From Ashinkailepas kermadecensis (Eukaryota; Arthropoda; Thecostraca; Neolepadidae): DNA of 64,000 bases. A program made the translations under genes and the position numbers. This document shows, in pieces, positions 46,850 to 60,264 of the stretch; the stretch's first letter is position 1; every line of letters starts with the position of its first letter. The stretch covers positions 1 through 64,000 of the forward strand of contig JAOTOM010004309.1 of the NCBI GenBank assembly GCA_034440615.1, read 5' to 3'. The notes beneath the pieces are model-generated. The model was not told the origin of the DNA. It searched no databases and saw nothing but the letters and a program-made list of their open reading frames with translations.

Positions 46850-48650
46850 TCACTGGATACAATTACAAGTATCAAGTCGTGACTTCCTAAACTCTGCCAG
46901 GTTGCACAAGTCCTGCTTTGACTCATTATTGGGCATCAGCCTGTTGCTGGTCTCCTGAGCCCTGATCCCTCCATACCACTCTTCCTGTGCGAAGTACTTA
47001 GCAGAAGCATCAGTCACTATTTTAACAACTCTCAATAAGTCGTGTGTGGCAAGGCCAGCTGAGCACCTCCATGGGGATGTTGATGAAGTTCTTCATCTCT
47101 GAGTTGCTTAGGGAGCAGATGAGAGGTGGTTCTGACACAAAATCTGACTAGCTGATCAAGTCGACAATGCTGAAAGCATCACGATTGATATCAGGTGTCC
47201 TTCTGGTTCTGACATAGAGCTCCCTCGGCTGAGTGTCTGGGTCCTCCTCTCCCCTGATGGCGACTCTCTCCACCCCCTCAATCCTCTCCTTTTGATCCTC
47301 AGAGCACAGTAGTGTTTGTTTGAATTATGGCTTCATTGTGGGCATTCCAAGCAGATACTCTCACAGTCGGCATCATAAGGTCCAGCACCTCCTTCCCTTG
47401 GGTCTTGAGGCAGTCCAGCTGAAACAGGATGTGTCTAGGCTCTTCGATCCAGGAGTGCTTGACCTTCACAGTTAACAAACAGTTATAGTGTAGTCCAATG
47501 ATGAATTGCACAATGAATTGCAGATTCTTCAAGTTCTTCCCTTTAAGTCCTTGCTTGGACACCCAGAGCCTGAGAAGTCTGCTCGTTGTAATGAACCAAC
47601 GGCTGTGGTTCACTGGTCCAATCTCCAACAGGGCCAACCGTGCAAGAAACACTCTATATCCCTGACTGCACAGACAATCTTAGAGGCATAGTGTTGATCA
47701 GTTGAGAGATCTTGAACCTTGTTAGGCAGCTTGATCAGTGAAGGGCCAGCAGAGATCCGGGGAACTTTGCATTGTTATCGAAGTATGTAGCAGAATCAGG
47801 AGCAGGAGCTTTCCTATTGGCTCGGAAAATGTGTTGTTTGACAGAGTATGGACATCAAGGTCAACAACGAGACGGAGCAAGCGAAGTTCAACATTGTGCA
47901 GGCTGCACACCAACCAGACCAGCTTTCTCCCCAGGTGCAGCTCCAGCCTCCGCATTACTTCAGCATTCGCGCTAGTGTTCACATTTGTTGAGTCTCCTCC
48001 AATGGCCCACAAGGTCTTATCAAAACCCCTGTCTTTCAGGCAGGAAAACATGACCTTGGCAATCTACTCAGATGTGACTCCTCTGTAGTTCCTTTCTCTG
48101 AGGTAAAGTAGAACAGATAATAATCGCCAGGTGCACTAGCAACATCATAGTGTTTTCCTCTGATCTGTGCAGGAAAATATTGGTCACTGTCATCAGCTTC
48201 TATCAAATTCATCACCACACTGGTCAAATAAATCCGCCTATTAATGAGGATGCAGGATTGGAATCTCATCATAGTTGATCTGTACCTTCGGTGCAGGCTC
48301 ACGGGCAATTTCAAGGAAGAGCCCAACTTCAGGGACAAAGCCATCCTCAGCACCACTTCTCTCCAATCCCAGATCCCAGCCCTGACAGATCAGAGCTTCC
48401 CATTTGGTGGGATCCTTTACGTCCAGCCTTCTCTTTTTGTCCCTTGATGAAGGCAAGATCTCTCACAGGAAACTTTCTCTCTGCATACAGGAGCAGTTAA
48501 TGTGGGCTTGGATGACACAACTCGAAATTTGACACATGCAAGCCAAAATATCAAACTCCCTGTCTAACTTGCCTACGTACCTCTCTTTGGCATCAAGTTT
48601 GTCCTTCCAAATATGAGTGTAGCCACGGTTTCGAAATTGGGGAGACAAAC
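46850..48650 (-). pseudogene. Degenerate multi-copy gene relic (GGDSTNVNT family)
   Basis: Minus-strand pieces in order: MSPQFRNRGYTHIWKDKLDAK (48648), RRLDVKDPTKWEALI (48430), NEIPILHP-like end (48245), then in another frame NRRIYLTSVVMNLIEADDS (48240-48060). These are followed by GFDKTLWAIGGDSTNVNTSANAEVMRRLELHLGRKLVWLVC split over 48030-47890 with SLHNVELRLLRLVVDLDVHT, LLEIGPVNHSRWFITTSRLL (47630-47570), and VVKIVTDASAKYFAQEEWYGG (47030-46960). The order and motif spacing recall a widespread invertebrate hypothetical family that behaves like a mobile-element-derived gene. That link is from memory of the family pattern and not proven. At least three frameshifts and several stops make it a pseudogene. 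Confidence 0.6.
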
Positions 48651-48864
48651 CAGAGGCGCGTTAAGCTTGGACAGGATAGAGGGGTAGCCCCGTCCCCCCC
48701 CCCAAAAAAAAAGATGAGTATCCCCGTCCCCCCGTCTCACCATTTTGAATCACTGAAGAATAACTTGCACCAAATTATTGTACCAACTTGTTGCGTTGTT
48801 CGGTTCGTTAGTTATTCATGAGAGACCTGCCGGGATGACGATTGCCCCCCCAGCCGGGAGTGTG

Positions 48865-49945
48865 TTAACACGCGCCCTGGAGGGCCTCTGAGAATTACGC
48901 GCACTGGAGGGGGGCGGGTTCCGCCCACCTAAGATCTCGGCTTCTAGTAAAGCTGGAGGACCGAAATTCGCAGGGTGGATGGGCACGGTAGTGAACTCTA
49001 TTGTGTGCAATTTTCGTGACCTTAGGTCTATATCTTCAAGGTCAAATGAGGTCAGATTGGCAAAATTTTCCGGTTTTGCGTGGCTTGGCTTGTCATCGTT
49101 ATGGATCGCTGTGATTGTGTTTAAATGCTCAAACATGGGCATCAATGATGTTTTGGACATTACTAATGATGCAATGCAGATGCTAGACCCAACATTTGAC
49201 CTCAGGTCACCTATATAGCACCACTTTATCAGGTCAGTTACCTGTTCCAGTTACCGGAACCGGCCGCCCGCCCGACTGCTCCGTCGGGCAGCTTGGAGCA
49301 ATCGGCTTCGTGAAGAAGGGAGTAAAGTGCATGAATAAAGTATGGAAATGCAATGACAAACAGTACAAATGACAACCAGTCGTGCATTTATGGCAATATT
49401 CCAGTTGATCAAGTTTGGTTCCATTAACCTGTCATGAACTTGACCTGACTTGACCTTGGTGACCTAACATGACCTTGAAACTATACAGCATATCAATATG
49501 CATCAAACAAGTCGCTAGTGTTGCCTAGAACACTTCCCTGTTGTCAGTATACTGGAAGCGCATCAGCACCGATTTTTATGGTCTGGCGCTATAACATGTT
49601 TTGAATTTAGCGGCCCCTAACTTGAAAAATTTTCGGCCGATTTCCATTTTTCTTACTTGAAACGACGCGCCATTCATTTCTAAGCAGGTACACCGAAAAT
49701 CGAGTATATCGACCGGTTAAATCTGCAGTTATTTGCGAAAAACCGGAGGGGTGGGCGGATTTCGCCCCCCTCCAGTGCGCGGGGGCGAAATCGGCCGATT
49801 TCCATTTTTCTTACTTGAAACGACGCGCCGTTCATTTCTAAGCAGGTACACCGAAAATCGCGTATATCGACCAGTTAAATCTGCAGTTATTTGCGAAAAA
49901 CCGGAGGGGTGGGCGGATTTCGCCCCCCTCCAGTGCGCGTGTTAA
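48865..49945 (-). mobile_element. TTAA-element family X, copy 4 (inverted, with internal duplication)
   Basis: TTAA at 48865-48868 and 49942-49945. The DR4-DR3-DR4 array is at 49441-49475. About 130 bp at one end (CGATTTCCATTTTTCTTAC...CCCCCCTCCAGTGCGCG) is present twice (about 49635-49780 and 49795-49938). Confidence 0.9.
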
Positions 49946-50753
49946 CCCGTCTCGGGGGGTTGATACGCCCCCCCTAAGGTTTTCCGCGGATAGTGAAGGA
50001 ACGGCACGCGGCAGCGCGCCGAAATTTGGCATACCTTTTCCCACATCAATTTGGCATGTTGTGTGAAAATTTTGAGGTCGGGTCATCTAGGGCCAAAGAG
50101 TTAGTCAAGGTGAAGTGAGGTCACCTACAGAAAAGTTCAACAAGTCATCACTCTTTAACGGATAAAGCTATTTTAATGAAACTTTCAGCGTTTCTTTTTC
50201 TTTAGGGAGGAAACAAAACAAACCATTGGAATTGTTTAGTTTTTTTCCGTTGTTGATGACATTAGTTTTGCACATTTCAATGTCATGGCTAAAATCGTAG
50301 ATTCTGGCTAAAGTAAGCATTGTTTTATTCGAGCAATTTGACTTCTAACGTGTTGTGGTCCGCTCTACACATTAGAACAAGAAAAATTAAAGACAATTTA
50401 AAACTAATGATTTTGAAATTTAAAATAAAAATTTGGGTGGGCAGAAATTGTATGGCCATGGTCGATATTGCCTTCCTTTTTATTCCAACTATTTTTTTCT
50501 TCAAATATCCCCCAAAATGAATTCCCCAGAGCCGAAAACATGAAGTCAGTTGTGAAAATATAGACCCCCTAGTGTCGTAACTTTTGGGGTGGGATACAAT
50601 TTTAGGAGTGGTTTCTGGCCCTACTCGTCGAGCGCTTTCCGATGACACCTCTTTCGTTTTCGTGTGACGCTTAGTTTGGAGATTAGAGAAGGAGGTGCAT
50701 CAACCCCCTCCGAGACGGGGTGTGAGGATCTGACCGGAAAGACGAAGGGTTAA
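49942..50753 (+). mobile_element. TTAA-element family Y, copy 4
   Basis: Begins TTAACCCGTCTCGGGGGG, sharing the TTAA of the preceding family X copy, and ends GAAGGGTTAA (50750-50753). The most complete family Y copy in the window. Confidence 0.88.
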
Positions 50754-51606
50754 GACATTGCCTGAGATGACCTCAAGGCTGAATTGTGTACCTAATAAAC
50801 TATTGACGATTCATTGGCAGAATCTAAGTGCTTCGAACTTCTATCTCAGTCCGCATTCGAAGGACAGTGTCAGAAACGCCGATGACAGTGCATAATATTG
50901 GGAACCGGTAGGTATTAAGCTAAAAAATCCCGAGCCTAATTATTTCCGAAGCTAACAAAAAACTGTTCCGACATGTTCCCAATGAAATGCAGATTGTTAT
51001 CTGGTGTGGACAAATTTCGAACCATCCACCATTTTTTTTACAAACAATGTAGCTTTGGAAATTTGGCTTATTTTGACAGCATGTCTACATTTTTAAATAT
51101 TCAAAACCCGAGTCAAATTTTTTTAAACCTTTTTTTCTTTCTGTTACTTATCTTCTGGGGTCTCAGCTACATGATCTGAAATGGGTATTTCATCAGTCAT
51201 GTTATGGTTTTAACATAGGCTCGCAAAGAGACCGGTAGTTCCAATTGTCCGAACTACACAGGCCCGTATATATGCTGTTTAAAGTGTCTAATATATCAAT
51301 ATTCAGTTTGTAGTTCATTGTAATGGACGATAACGGATTTAAGGCAATTTCCCCACTGGTTATGCACTTAAATTATGGCGCAAATCAGCATCAAATTGCA
51401 GAACATTTGAGCATGCATAAATAGTACCAACAACAGCCACCAGAGGCGCTGCCATCGATGTCCGCACTAGTGGCCAATCGTCCAGCCATATTAGCTTCTT
51501 CAGCAAATTGTGTTGCTGGATCTGTAACAAATATGTGACGGATCTATGAGGGGTGTGTGAGAAACTGTTCAGTAGCATTGGGAGCGAGATAATGAGTAGC
51601 GGTTGG
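50754..51606. other. Intergenic, no gene recognised
   Basis: AT-rich, only short frames. Confidence 0.5.
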
Positions 51607-52613
51607 TTAACACTCGCACGTCCGGCGGTCCGCGCCAACTTCGCATGTCCGGGGGCAGATGTCTGCCCCCCTAAGATCTCCAGAACTATGCTAGGTAGCG
51701 ACAAATGGAAAACGGCGTTGGATAGCTGGTGACAAGCTCTATCGAAAGTATTTCTGTCATTTTCTCGCTCAGGTCAATATTTAGGTCACTGGGTCATCAT
51801 AGGTCAAATTCGACCAGATCGGGTGGGACCCTCAGATATTGGCACATATCTCAGGACCTGTAACAGATAGAAACAAACTGCATATGCTATTCGATAGCCC
51901 TTGAAATGTGCTATCGACATACGCTGCGTAATTTAAGGTCAACAGATGGGTCACCGAAACTATGACCTCAGGTCAAGGTCATGGAGTAGACTAGGGAGGT
52001 CATGTAATGTATCAATCGACACGTCTTGGCGATACAAGCACAATGACGGTAATGTCAGCCTTCTAGCTCAATACAGTGCGATATAATGCGCAGAAATGTG
52101 CTAGTGATTTCAGGTGACCTCAGCTGACCTTGGTGAGGTCACTGAGCAAAAATGTCAGCGGTAACATTGAGAATAGCTTCCAACTACACGCCATAACCGT
52201 TGGAGGTCATTTCGAGAGTAAATATGTAACCAGGAAACATTTGTATATTTTACCATAGGCCTATAATGGGGGAAGCCATGGCCGCGACCTAACCTCAGGT
52301 CAATGCTACGAAAAAACCGTGATATACTTATTATAGTCCCTGATAAGTTCATGACGTGATATAAGTTTGAAATCAATCGCCCAATTATTGTGGGAGTGAT
52401 GCCACCTAGAACTCCGAGGGATGTTGGGTCACTTCGCCTGACCTGGTGACCTTACTTGAGATGACCCAGGGTCAAAAATTTATAAGGATATGCGGAAAAG
52501 ACCAATGAGCAGCCATGCGAGGTTTGGCCTTGCTAACCCGATTAGTATGGCGGCAAGGTAGGAAAAACCGCAGGGGGGGCAGATATCTCCCCCCCCGTAC
52601 GTGCGCGGGTTAA
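51607..52613. mobile_element. TTAA-element family Z
   Basis: TTAA at 51607-51610 and 52610-52613, with tips TTAACACTCGCACGTCCGG and, inverted, TTAACCCGCGCACGTACGGG. The interior is unlike X and Y but packed with half-sites, e.g. TGACCTCAGGTCAAGGTCA near 51963-51981, and AGGTGACCTCAGCTGACCTT near 52112-52131. No coding capacity. Confidence 0.75.
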
Positions 52614-52734
52614 AGTTTAAGCAGTGACTTTATGACATTACATGATTAGGGTAGACGCAGTAACCACATCCACATCCATTTTCGTTGTGACCTCACTTTG
52701 TTGCCTACGGCTTCACTGATTTGTGGATATTCCA

Positions 52735-53185
52735 TAATCCACACCGTTACAGAGACGGGACACATAACCCACACCGTAACGGAGACGGAGCAAATAACCC
52801 ACACCATGGTGGAGACGGGACACATAACTCACACCGTAGTGAAGGTGGTATACATAACCCACACCATGGTGGAGACGGGACACATAACCCACACCGTAAC
52901 GGAGACAGAGAACATAACACACACTGTGGCGGAGACGGCGCACATAACCCACACCGTGGTGGAGACGGGACACATAACCCACACTGTGGTGTAGACGGGA
53001 CATATAACCCACATCGTGGCGAAGGCGGTACGCATAACCCACGCCATGGTGGAGACGGGACACATAACCCACACCGTAGTGAAGTTGGTATACATAACCC
53101 ACACCGTAGTGAAGGTGGTATACATAACCCACACCGTAGTGAAGGTGGTATACATAACCCACACCATAGTGGAGACGGCAGTCCA
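52735..53185. repeat. Minisatellite, 30 bp unit, about 15 copies
   Basis: CATAACCCACACCGTGGTGG + AGACGGGACA with many variants (CGTAGTGAAGGTGGTATA). A multiple of 3, so frames are open on both strands. Confidence 0.95.
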
Positions 53186-53905
53186 GGGTCACCGACTTGT
53201 CACTTTGCTGGGAACTATGCAGCCAACTAAACCGCCGGGCGGGCTCAAGCTAACTGTCGCTTCTTGTCCATTAGCTTGATATTTTCTTTGAAAAGTTTGA
53301 CTCCGAGTCTTAACAGATAACCAACATAAGTAAGATGACACCAACTACCTGTACAAAGTGTACCCCACACAGACTTTTGTCACGTCCGACTGGTTTGCTC
53401 AAATTTACAGTATTCGCTGTATTTCATAGCACCAACAATACGTGCGGTTAGGCTTATTCCTATGTGGTGAGTCCATGGAGCTGAGGTGAAGCGAAAGGTT
53501 GGATATCTGTTCCGTTTTTTTTCTCGCCCTTCGACAAATTAATTGCGCTTTTCGACATATACTATGAGTAAATATATCATGCGCCTACATAGTAGCCATT
53601 ACCTGGAATCAAGAGACATCGAATGGCTAGCTGGAGCCAGTCAGCGGTGCCTGATACAGGGAGTCCAGCAGATAATACTGACAATTGTAATGTACTGATG
53701 ATGACAACTTATTGTTGGTCTCTGCTAGGCAAAACAAAATGCGCCAATTTTTTATTATCACATTGTGAGTCATACTGTAAAATAGTCCCGCGGCTAAAAA
53801 CGTAAACTTCCTGTCGCATGCACAAGTCCTAATTACCTGAGGTCACCAATTCAAACCAGGTCATGGACACCATCTTATCCTTCGGTAAAGCCCAGAGTCT
53901 CATCA
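53186..53905. other. Intergenic, no gene recognised
   Basis: Only short frames, no repeat seen. Confidence 0.5.
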
Positions 53906-54112
53906 GGAGTGGAATGTTACTCCAGAGTTCCAGCCGGCGTTGAATGTGCCACTCCAGGGTCTCAGCCGGCGTTGAATGTGTTACTCCGGAGTTCCAGCCG
54001 GCGTTGAATGTGTTACTCCAGGGTCTCAGCCGGCGCTGAATGTGTTACTCCAGAGTCCCAGCCGGCATTGAATGTGTTACTCCAGGGTCTCAGCCGGCAT
54101 AAAATGTGTTAT
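53906..54112. repeat. Minisatellite, about 32 bp unit, 6 copies
   Basis: GTTACTCCAGGGTCTCAGCC + GGCGTTGAATGT, alternating GGGTCTC and GAGTTCC variants. Confidence 0.92.
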
Positions 54113-56685
54113 TCTGAATCTTCGAAAAGATTATCGTCGAAGCGTCGTTAAAATATAACGTTGCATCATTTTCGTTTGCGTATTCGTTTCGTTTGCGTGT
54201 AACGTTTGCATCATGATATTGCATCAATATAACGTTACATCGTTAGGAACGTTCGTTTGGCCGCCAAAGATGTGGACGTCATGGAGATGTGGTCATTATG
54301 GGGGACGCAGCGTAAGCACTGGAAAATAATAGTCCGATGTTATCAAGAGGCGCATCAATCAAGACTATGATTGACATAAATTAAGACATATGTGCTGACA
54401 TAAATTATGTAAATTAATGACATTAATGACATAAATTAAGACATAAATCGTACAGCGTGCTGACCAATGTGATGCTTTGTTGCGTATCTGGCTAATTTAC
54501 TGCTGAGCATTCTCTAATGATCCGTTGACAAAAAGAGACCCTGATCATAGGTAATTGAGGTACGCATTATACCGAAGCTCATCACTAACCGATCGTTTTA
54601 GTGATTAAACTCCATGCGGTGTTGCATACTGGTGTAAGCTAAATTATTGGGAATAATTTTGCTGGTGAAGGAGATTACGGGCGCAGAAAAACAAATTCTG
54701 ACCTGAAACACTTGATGTTGTTCGTATGGCTGTAATATACAGACACGGTGCGAAGGTCGGGATGGGGCGACCCCTCCGACTGAAGTCCGTCGTGGACGGA
54801 ATAATGCCTTGGTAGCTTGCTGTCATGCAACGCCATGGGCCCAATGTTGGATTTCATACATATTGCATGGGGTTGATAATCACGGTGGAACATCCAGTAC
54901 CCCTTCCAAATTCAGGATGGTAAACTGTAACAGGCACGCTGGTAGACTGTGCAACTGTAACAGGCACGCTGGTAAACTGTGCAACTGTAACAGCTTCCTA
55001 TATCAATGAGAAGTCGCACTCCCCCAGCAAATCATCTCTGTCATTAACCACAGGCAAATCACTAGCTTGCACATGATTAATTATCAAATGGTTATATTTT
55101 AGATCAATTTAGTCCTAAAAAAAATATAATTAAATCGACTAGAATCTAGCATACTATAATTAACTTTGGCTTTTGGTGAAATCCTACCTGTTGAAGGACC
55201 TCGTGGCTTTGGCGAAACCCTGCCGCTGAAGGGTAGTAATCACAATATCTTAAATCATCTTGTCTCTCTGCGAGGCGCCAATATGGAACATTTGCGTTGA
55301 AGTTGCAAAATTAGTTATTTGATGAAGCTGAAATGTAAAACTGCAAGCATGATTATTGTGAAAAAGCATAGGCCCTGCCATGTAGCACCTTGCTGAAATG
55401 TTCTGTTCTCCACTGTGTCATGTTGTTCTTTGGTGAATTTACCAACATTCATTTCGGGCCTGCTTGATCTCCGATGCAAGGCAATCGGTAGGTCATTGTT
55501 TTACCTTTCGACACTGGTGGGTCCAGGAAATTACCAAACGCATTGCTTCATGGCCTTCGCTGCTCTAGAACTCGTTTCAAAACACCTCATCCGAAATATG
55601 AAGAAAAAAAACTACCGTCCTTTGGTCACATGTGACTGGACCCAATTTATTGTTTTTCATGTTAAAAAAATATCTGAAACCCGCTCAAATAGGCATGGCC
55701 CGTTACTCCTGCCCCTCTGGATACCGAACATCCGGTGTCAGCGGAACGCGCACGAACGCTCGAACGTTTTATATTGTAATAGTGTCTTCCCTGCACATAA
55801 ATATTCCTTGTTCTTTCCGTACTAAGCTCCTCCCAGCTGATACGAAGGTAGCTGAAGCATAAATATTTGAGAGTAGACGGGACAAGCCATGGGCTGACAA
55901 AAGCCTCGTCTCAGTTAGCCGGGTCTTCGTGATGGCTGTGATCCAAATCTTGCCCCCGCCTTGAAATCCTGTCTGGGTCAGACTGGTGAAGCGTTTCGGC
56001 GTTCACCTGTCGAGTGGCAAGTCCGTACACACTGAGGTAACTCTGACCTTTGCCCACTCACTGTCTATATGCTGAGATACGAGTCTGTAACGTACAGTTG
56101 TTGGGTGAAAACATGTTCTATCGGACTGGATAGAACACGGACTTTAATTTTTTCTACCGCAGGTAGCGCAGGAGTCCAATTGGTGTGTTGTCATGGACTG
56201 TTGTCATTGTCTGTTCTGTTATTTTGTCGTGCAAATGTATCCCTCCTAAACAGAAGCAAGAATGGTACCAGGCCCAAGCCGGGGATCACGCTCCACTAAC
56301 CAATCCAGAAATTCCCATTTGCTCGATAAAATATAATGCGATACAATGAAATATTTCGTGTACAAATCCGACTGAAACCAAAAGCGTTCCTTTTGCAAAA
56401 CCCGAGATCCCGTAACAGCCGGCCAAGCCTGGGGGCCAGTATCAAGCGGGTCTTGCACGGACGACATCCCATCCAGCACCGGGAGGGGGATTGTCGCCTT
56501 CGCGCCGGCGGGCCCACCAACCTGGTTGACCCAGTTAGGCTTACAGCCATGAGAAGTAAGGGATCATAAGCAATCCAATGAATCCTAGTGATGGTCCGGG
56601 TTAATATCCGCTGGAGCAGTCCCATTTATGGCGCCTGAATGTGTAGCGTAAATAAAATATAGGTTTTTAATTAACTACCTAAATT
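54113..56685. other. Intergenic, no gene recognised
   Basis: The longest frame is 136 codons (55415-55825, +) and has no recognisable domain. Short local duplications occur (CTGTAACAGGCACGCTGGTA near 54926 and 54955). Confidence 0.4.
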
Positions 56686-56687
56686 AA

Positions 56688-56855
56688 TTTGGTTATAGTC
56701 AGTCGGGCGTTGAACTCTTGATCGTAAGATCGCAGGTTCGAAGCCCACAGCCGGCGGGATTGCCGAGTCCATCCGCGACCTATCGGCGTGAGACGTTGGC
56801 GACGCTATGGGCCTAGCAGTGGAATGCGTCGTAATATAAAGTTGAAAGTTAATCT
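56688..56855 (+). mobile_element. tRNA-like SINE candidate (family 3)
   Basis: A-box-like TATAGTCAGTCGGGC (56695-56709), followed by a B-box GCAGGTTCGAAGCCC (56730s) and about 110 bp of unrelated body. It does not fold as a full tRNA from what I can see. Single copy in the window. Confidence 0.5.
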
Positions 56856-56954
56856 TCTTTGGAATATCTTGGCATGTGTTATGTAAACGTGTTGTCATAC
56901 CGAAAAACTGGCTTCTTTGCATGTCAATGCATTTATGCTAACATAACTTGGCCA

Positions 56955-57127
56955 GTTTATTTGGTGGTTTACGACGCACTTTATGCACGATCGCGGCTAA
57001 TGGTGCCGCCCACACCGCTTCGCCGGTGGGCCGCGGGATTGGCAAATGCCCCGAGTGGTGCGAGTGTTGAACCCGGGACCTTGATATCCAGAGCTCATCA
57101 CCTTAACCGCTCGGCCACGCCCGCCCC
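56955..57127 (-). mobile_element. tRNA-derived SINE (family 2), copy 3
   Basis: Inverse of the 16945 and 34848 copies. This one has the clearest B-box (GGTTCAACAC on the minus strand) and GGCCGAGCGG as A-box. Confidence 0.8.
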
Positions 57128-59445
57128 TAACTTATGCAGTTCTGGGCCGAGGTGTCGTCGACTGGTTCGCACAGTCATAAGTCTAAAGTCACCACAGCGC
57201 GACTGGTTCGCACAGTCCCGGAAGAAGCTGGTGACCTGGGCACCGAAGGGGTGAATGCCTGTTCTGGTACAGGTGAGTAGCTTTGTGATGGTTGGTCGCG
57301 GAGGTCCGTATATGAGTAGCCTCCATCTGCGTCATGATTGATGTCCAGGTTAATGCCGCCTCTAAGATGATAATTTCAGACTGTTGGTACATGTCTGTTA
57401 CAGACAACAGACTGCGCGACTGTTGGCAAGCAGAGCGCCGGTCACGAACCAGCTCCTCATATTTGTCCGGGCATCGTCGAGTGAAACGCCACTCCCCGCT
57501 ACTTCGCTTTGATTATAATTTAAGGTGAACGTCTTTCCCGTCCCGAAAAATGCAATCATTTTGATACGTGCAGTTAAGCATATGGTGGCTTCAGGTAGCT
57601 ACTATCCTCTGTGTGATGGTTTACAATTTATTTCCAGATATTGCCAGGTAGTCATGGTCAGAAACATCGTGTGGATGGCATCTCAAAGATCTGGGAGGTT
57701 CTGGCAGGATGGCCGTGCGATGTGACTGACTGCGAGGCACTCCCAAATGGCAAACAGCGGGAACCCATTGTGGCCGCAAATGGCAGGAAGCCGATTTAAT
57801 TTCATCTTATCACATGTTGACGGGCCTCGTAGATGCACAATCCCAAAGATAGTGCAGGCAGAAATCAACCCGTCGAGCAGCCGAACACATAAGCAAAGCC
57901 ACCGTGATGACTGCGTACCAAACCTCTGCTAATTCATTATTTTAGCATTGCTTTAAGGAAAATATTTTCACTCCATTTGTTCTTGCAGATTCACGCCAGT
58001 CGGTATAAAAGTACACTGTAAACATCAAATGGGTAGGTGGAGATGCTATGCTTATTTTTTGGACTTTCTAAATAGGGATCGAAAGCTAACATAAGGTTCC
58101 CAAATTGCGTATCCCTACCATACTAAATACCATCTCAAAATAGTACAGGCCTTCTCAAACGCCCTTTTCGCTTTTAGAACGACGTGCCTTTTAAATGGAA
58201 AGAGGCTCTAGCTTTCAACTGAATAGGCTTCTGCTCGTCTCCACCTCCTCGTGAAAACAGTCAGATGTTGTTCAATGCTTGAAAAGCCAGTAGGAGTAGG
58301 TAATGTCTTATCAGAAATACCGTGTCCTCTTTGACCAAGTAGTTGTCTACAAACCTACACCCGTTCATTTCAGGAGGGGGCTACTAATAACCATCAACGG
58401 CATTGTAGTAAAAGGGGGGCAATTCTTTACCCTGGTTTATAATATCACCAGGCTATTGTAATAGCCTGGTGGTGTCAATTTGAACAGGGTTCTGACCATA
58501 GAACGTGGGTTCGATTCTGGTCAATTACCATTTTTTTGCACCTTCCTATCCCCCGCTTCGGAGGATTCACATCAGGCGTGCGTGCACGCTGCACTGTTCG
58601 CTCGCGGCCAGACTAGAAGATGGAAACACTGTATTTACAAACACAGCTGTATTAAAGCCTACACCACAGGTACAGGTAAAAGGTACATGCTATAAAGATA
58701 CATCGAAACTTGCGACTACCACAACCATCCGCCTGGCTTTAGCGCGGCTTTCAATGGACAGCGTCTCTCACTCGATCACGTCCAGCAGCGTTGCTACTGT
58801 CATTGTGTCCGGGGGACACCCCACCCCTCGTGAATGGCGAGCACGTAGCGTTCAACGAATTAGAAAGGTTTCTTCGCCTTCTTGGACAGTACTTGAGATA
58901 ACGCAAGGAACGAGGCGGTCGAAATTACGTGGGCATCGAGTCTCACTTTCCGCCACCAGTGTCAGGCCGTCTGGCAAGTTGTTTTTGACTGTGACCAATG
59001 ATGCGCTTAGTTGGCATCTGTGTATACGAGGCTTTGATCGCTGCCGAGCAGGTAAAAAAAACGCGGACACTGCTTCGCCTGCAACAGCACAAACATGACG
59101 CGAAAGCAATTAATCATTATTCACTAGTTGCACAGCACACACGGACTAACCCCTTCGATTCACTTCACCTGCAACTGACAACGGCTGAAAGCATGCATTG
59201 GTTACTCGGTGGGTAGAACTGATTTAAAATGATCAACTGTGGAATGTGCCGACATTTTTGTTATAACTGGGGTTGTCACTTTTTATCAACAGTTCTTCAA
59301 GTTTCAGTTTCACTTTTTCGCCCAGGTAGCGGAATACATCTCCGCAAGCCATTCAAAACGAAATTTTGTTTTCGTCAAACTGAGGAAACGCAGTTAGAAA
59401 CAGGAAAAAAAACTGATGTTGTACGCCACGGGGAGCAAGTCTTTA
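57128..59445. other. Intergenic; one unidentified 197-codon frame
   Basis: A plus-strand frame (58505-59098) is Ser/Thr/Arg-rich with no domain, no signal peptide and no clear codon bias, so it may be chance. Nothing else is supported. Confidence 0.35.
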
Positions 59446-60264
59446 TTATCCCGCGCCGCCATTCCGGTTAGATCCTCACACCCCGTCTGGGGGGGGGGCA
59501 TTGTATGCCCTTCTAATTTTCAAACTAAGCGTTGCGTGGACACGAAAGTGGTATCATCGGAAAGCGCTCAACGAGTACGGCCCGAAATCACCCCCAAAAT
59601 GTTCTCTCCCTGCAAGTAACATCACTAGGGGTGTCTATGAGATCAAGACTGACATGTTTTTGCCTTCGGGAGTTCATTTTGGGGATATTTTAAAAACAAA
59701 AAATACTTGGAATTAGAAAAAGAAGGTGAAATCAACCATGGTCGCCGCAAAATGTATGCCCACCCAAAAATCAGCTTTACTATTTTCAATTTTCACAATT
59801 TTGAGTTTTCAATTTTCTTCAATTTGTCTTATACCAATGTGTAGAGCGGCCCAAGAAGCGTTGTTTTAAGTCAACCTGCCCTCATACAAAATGCTTACTT
59901 TGGCCAGAATTGTCAATTTCATCCTTATTTGGCAAATATGCAAAACTTATAAGTCATCAAACAGCGATAGATATATTGAAAACTCCTCTAGTGCGTTTTG
60001 TTACGTCCCTAATGATCAGCAAACACTGAAAATTTCACTCAAATATCTTTATCCGTAAAAGCGTGACGAGTGGTTGGATTTTTTTCGAAGTGACCTCACT
60101 TGACCTTGACTAACTAGTTGACCGTAGATGACCTGACGTAAACATTTTCACACAACATGCCACATTCGTGTGGGAAATGGTATGCCAAATGTCGGCGCGC
60201 TGCCGAGCGCCGTTTGTTCCATATCCGCGCCCCTCCCCCCCTCACACCGAGAGGGGCGGGTTAA
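59446..60264 (-). mobile_element. TTAA-element family Y, copy 5 (inverted)
   Basis: From TTATCCCGCGCCGCCATTCCGG (TTAA mutated to TTAT) to GCGGGTTAA at 60264. It has a DR4-type pair TGACCT-CACT-TGACCT near 60091-60106. Confidence 0.8.

Noticed and set aside
58431..58540. Possible tRNA gene (GTGGGTTCGATTCTGG looks like a T arm)
   Set aside because: The T-stem bases do not pair, and no convincing acceptor stem or seven-base anticodon loop can be drawn.
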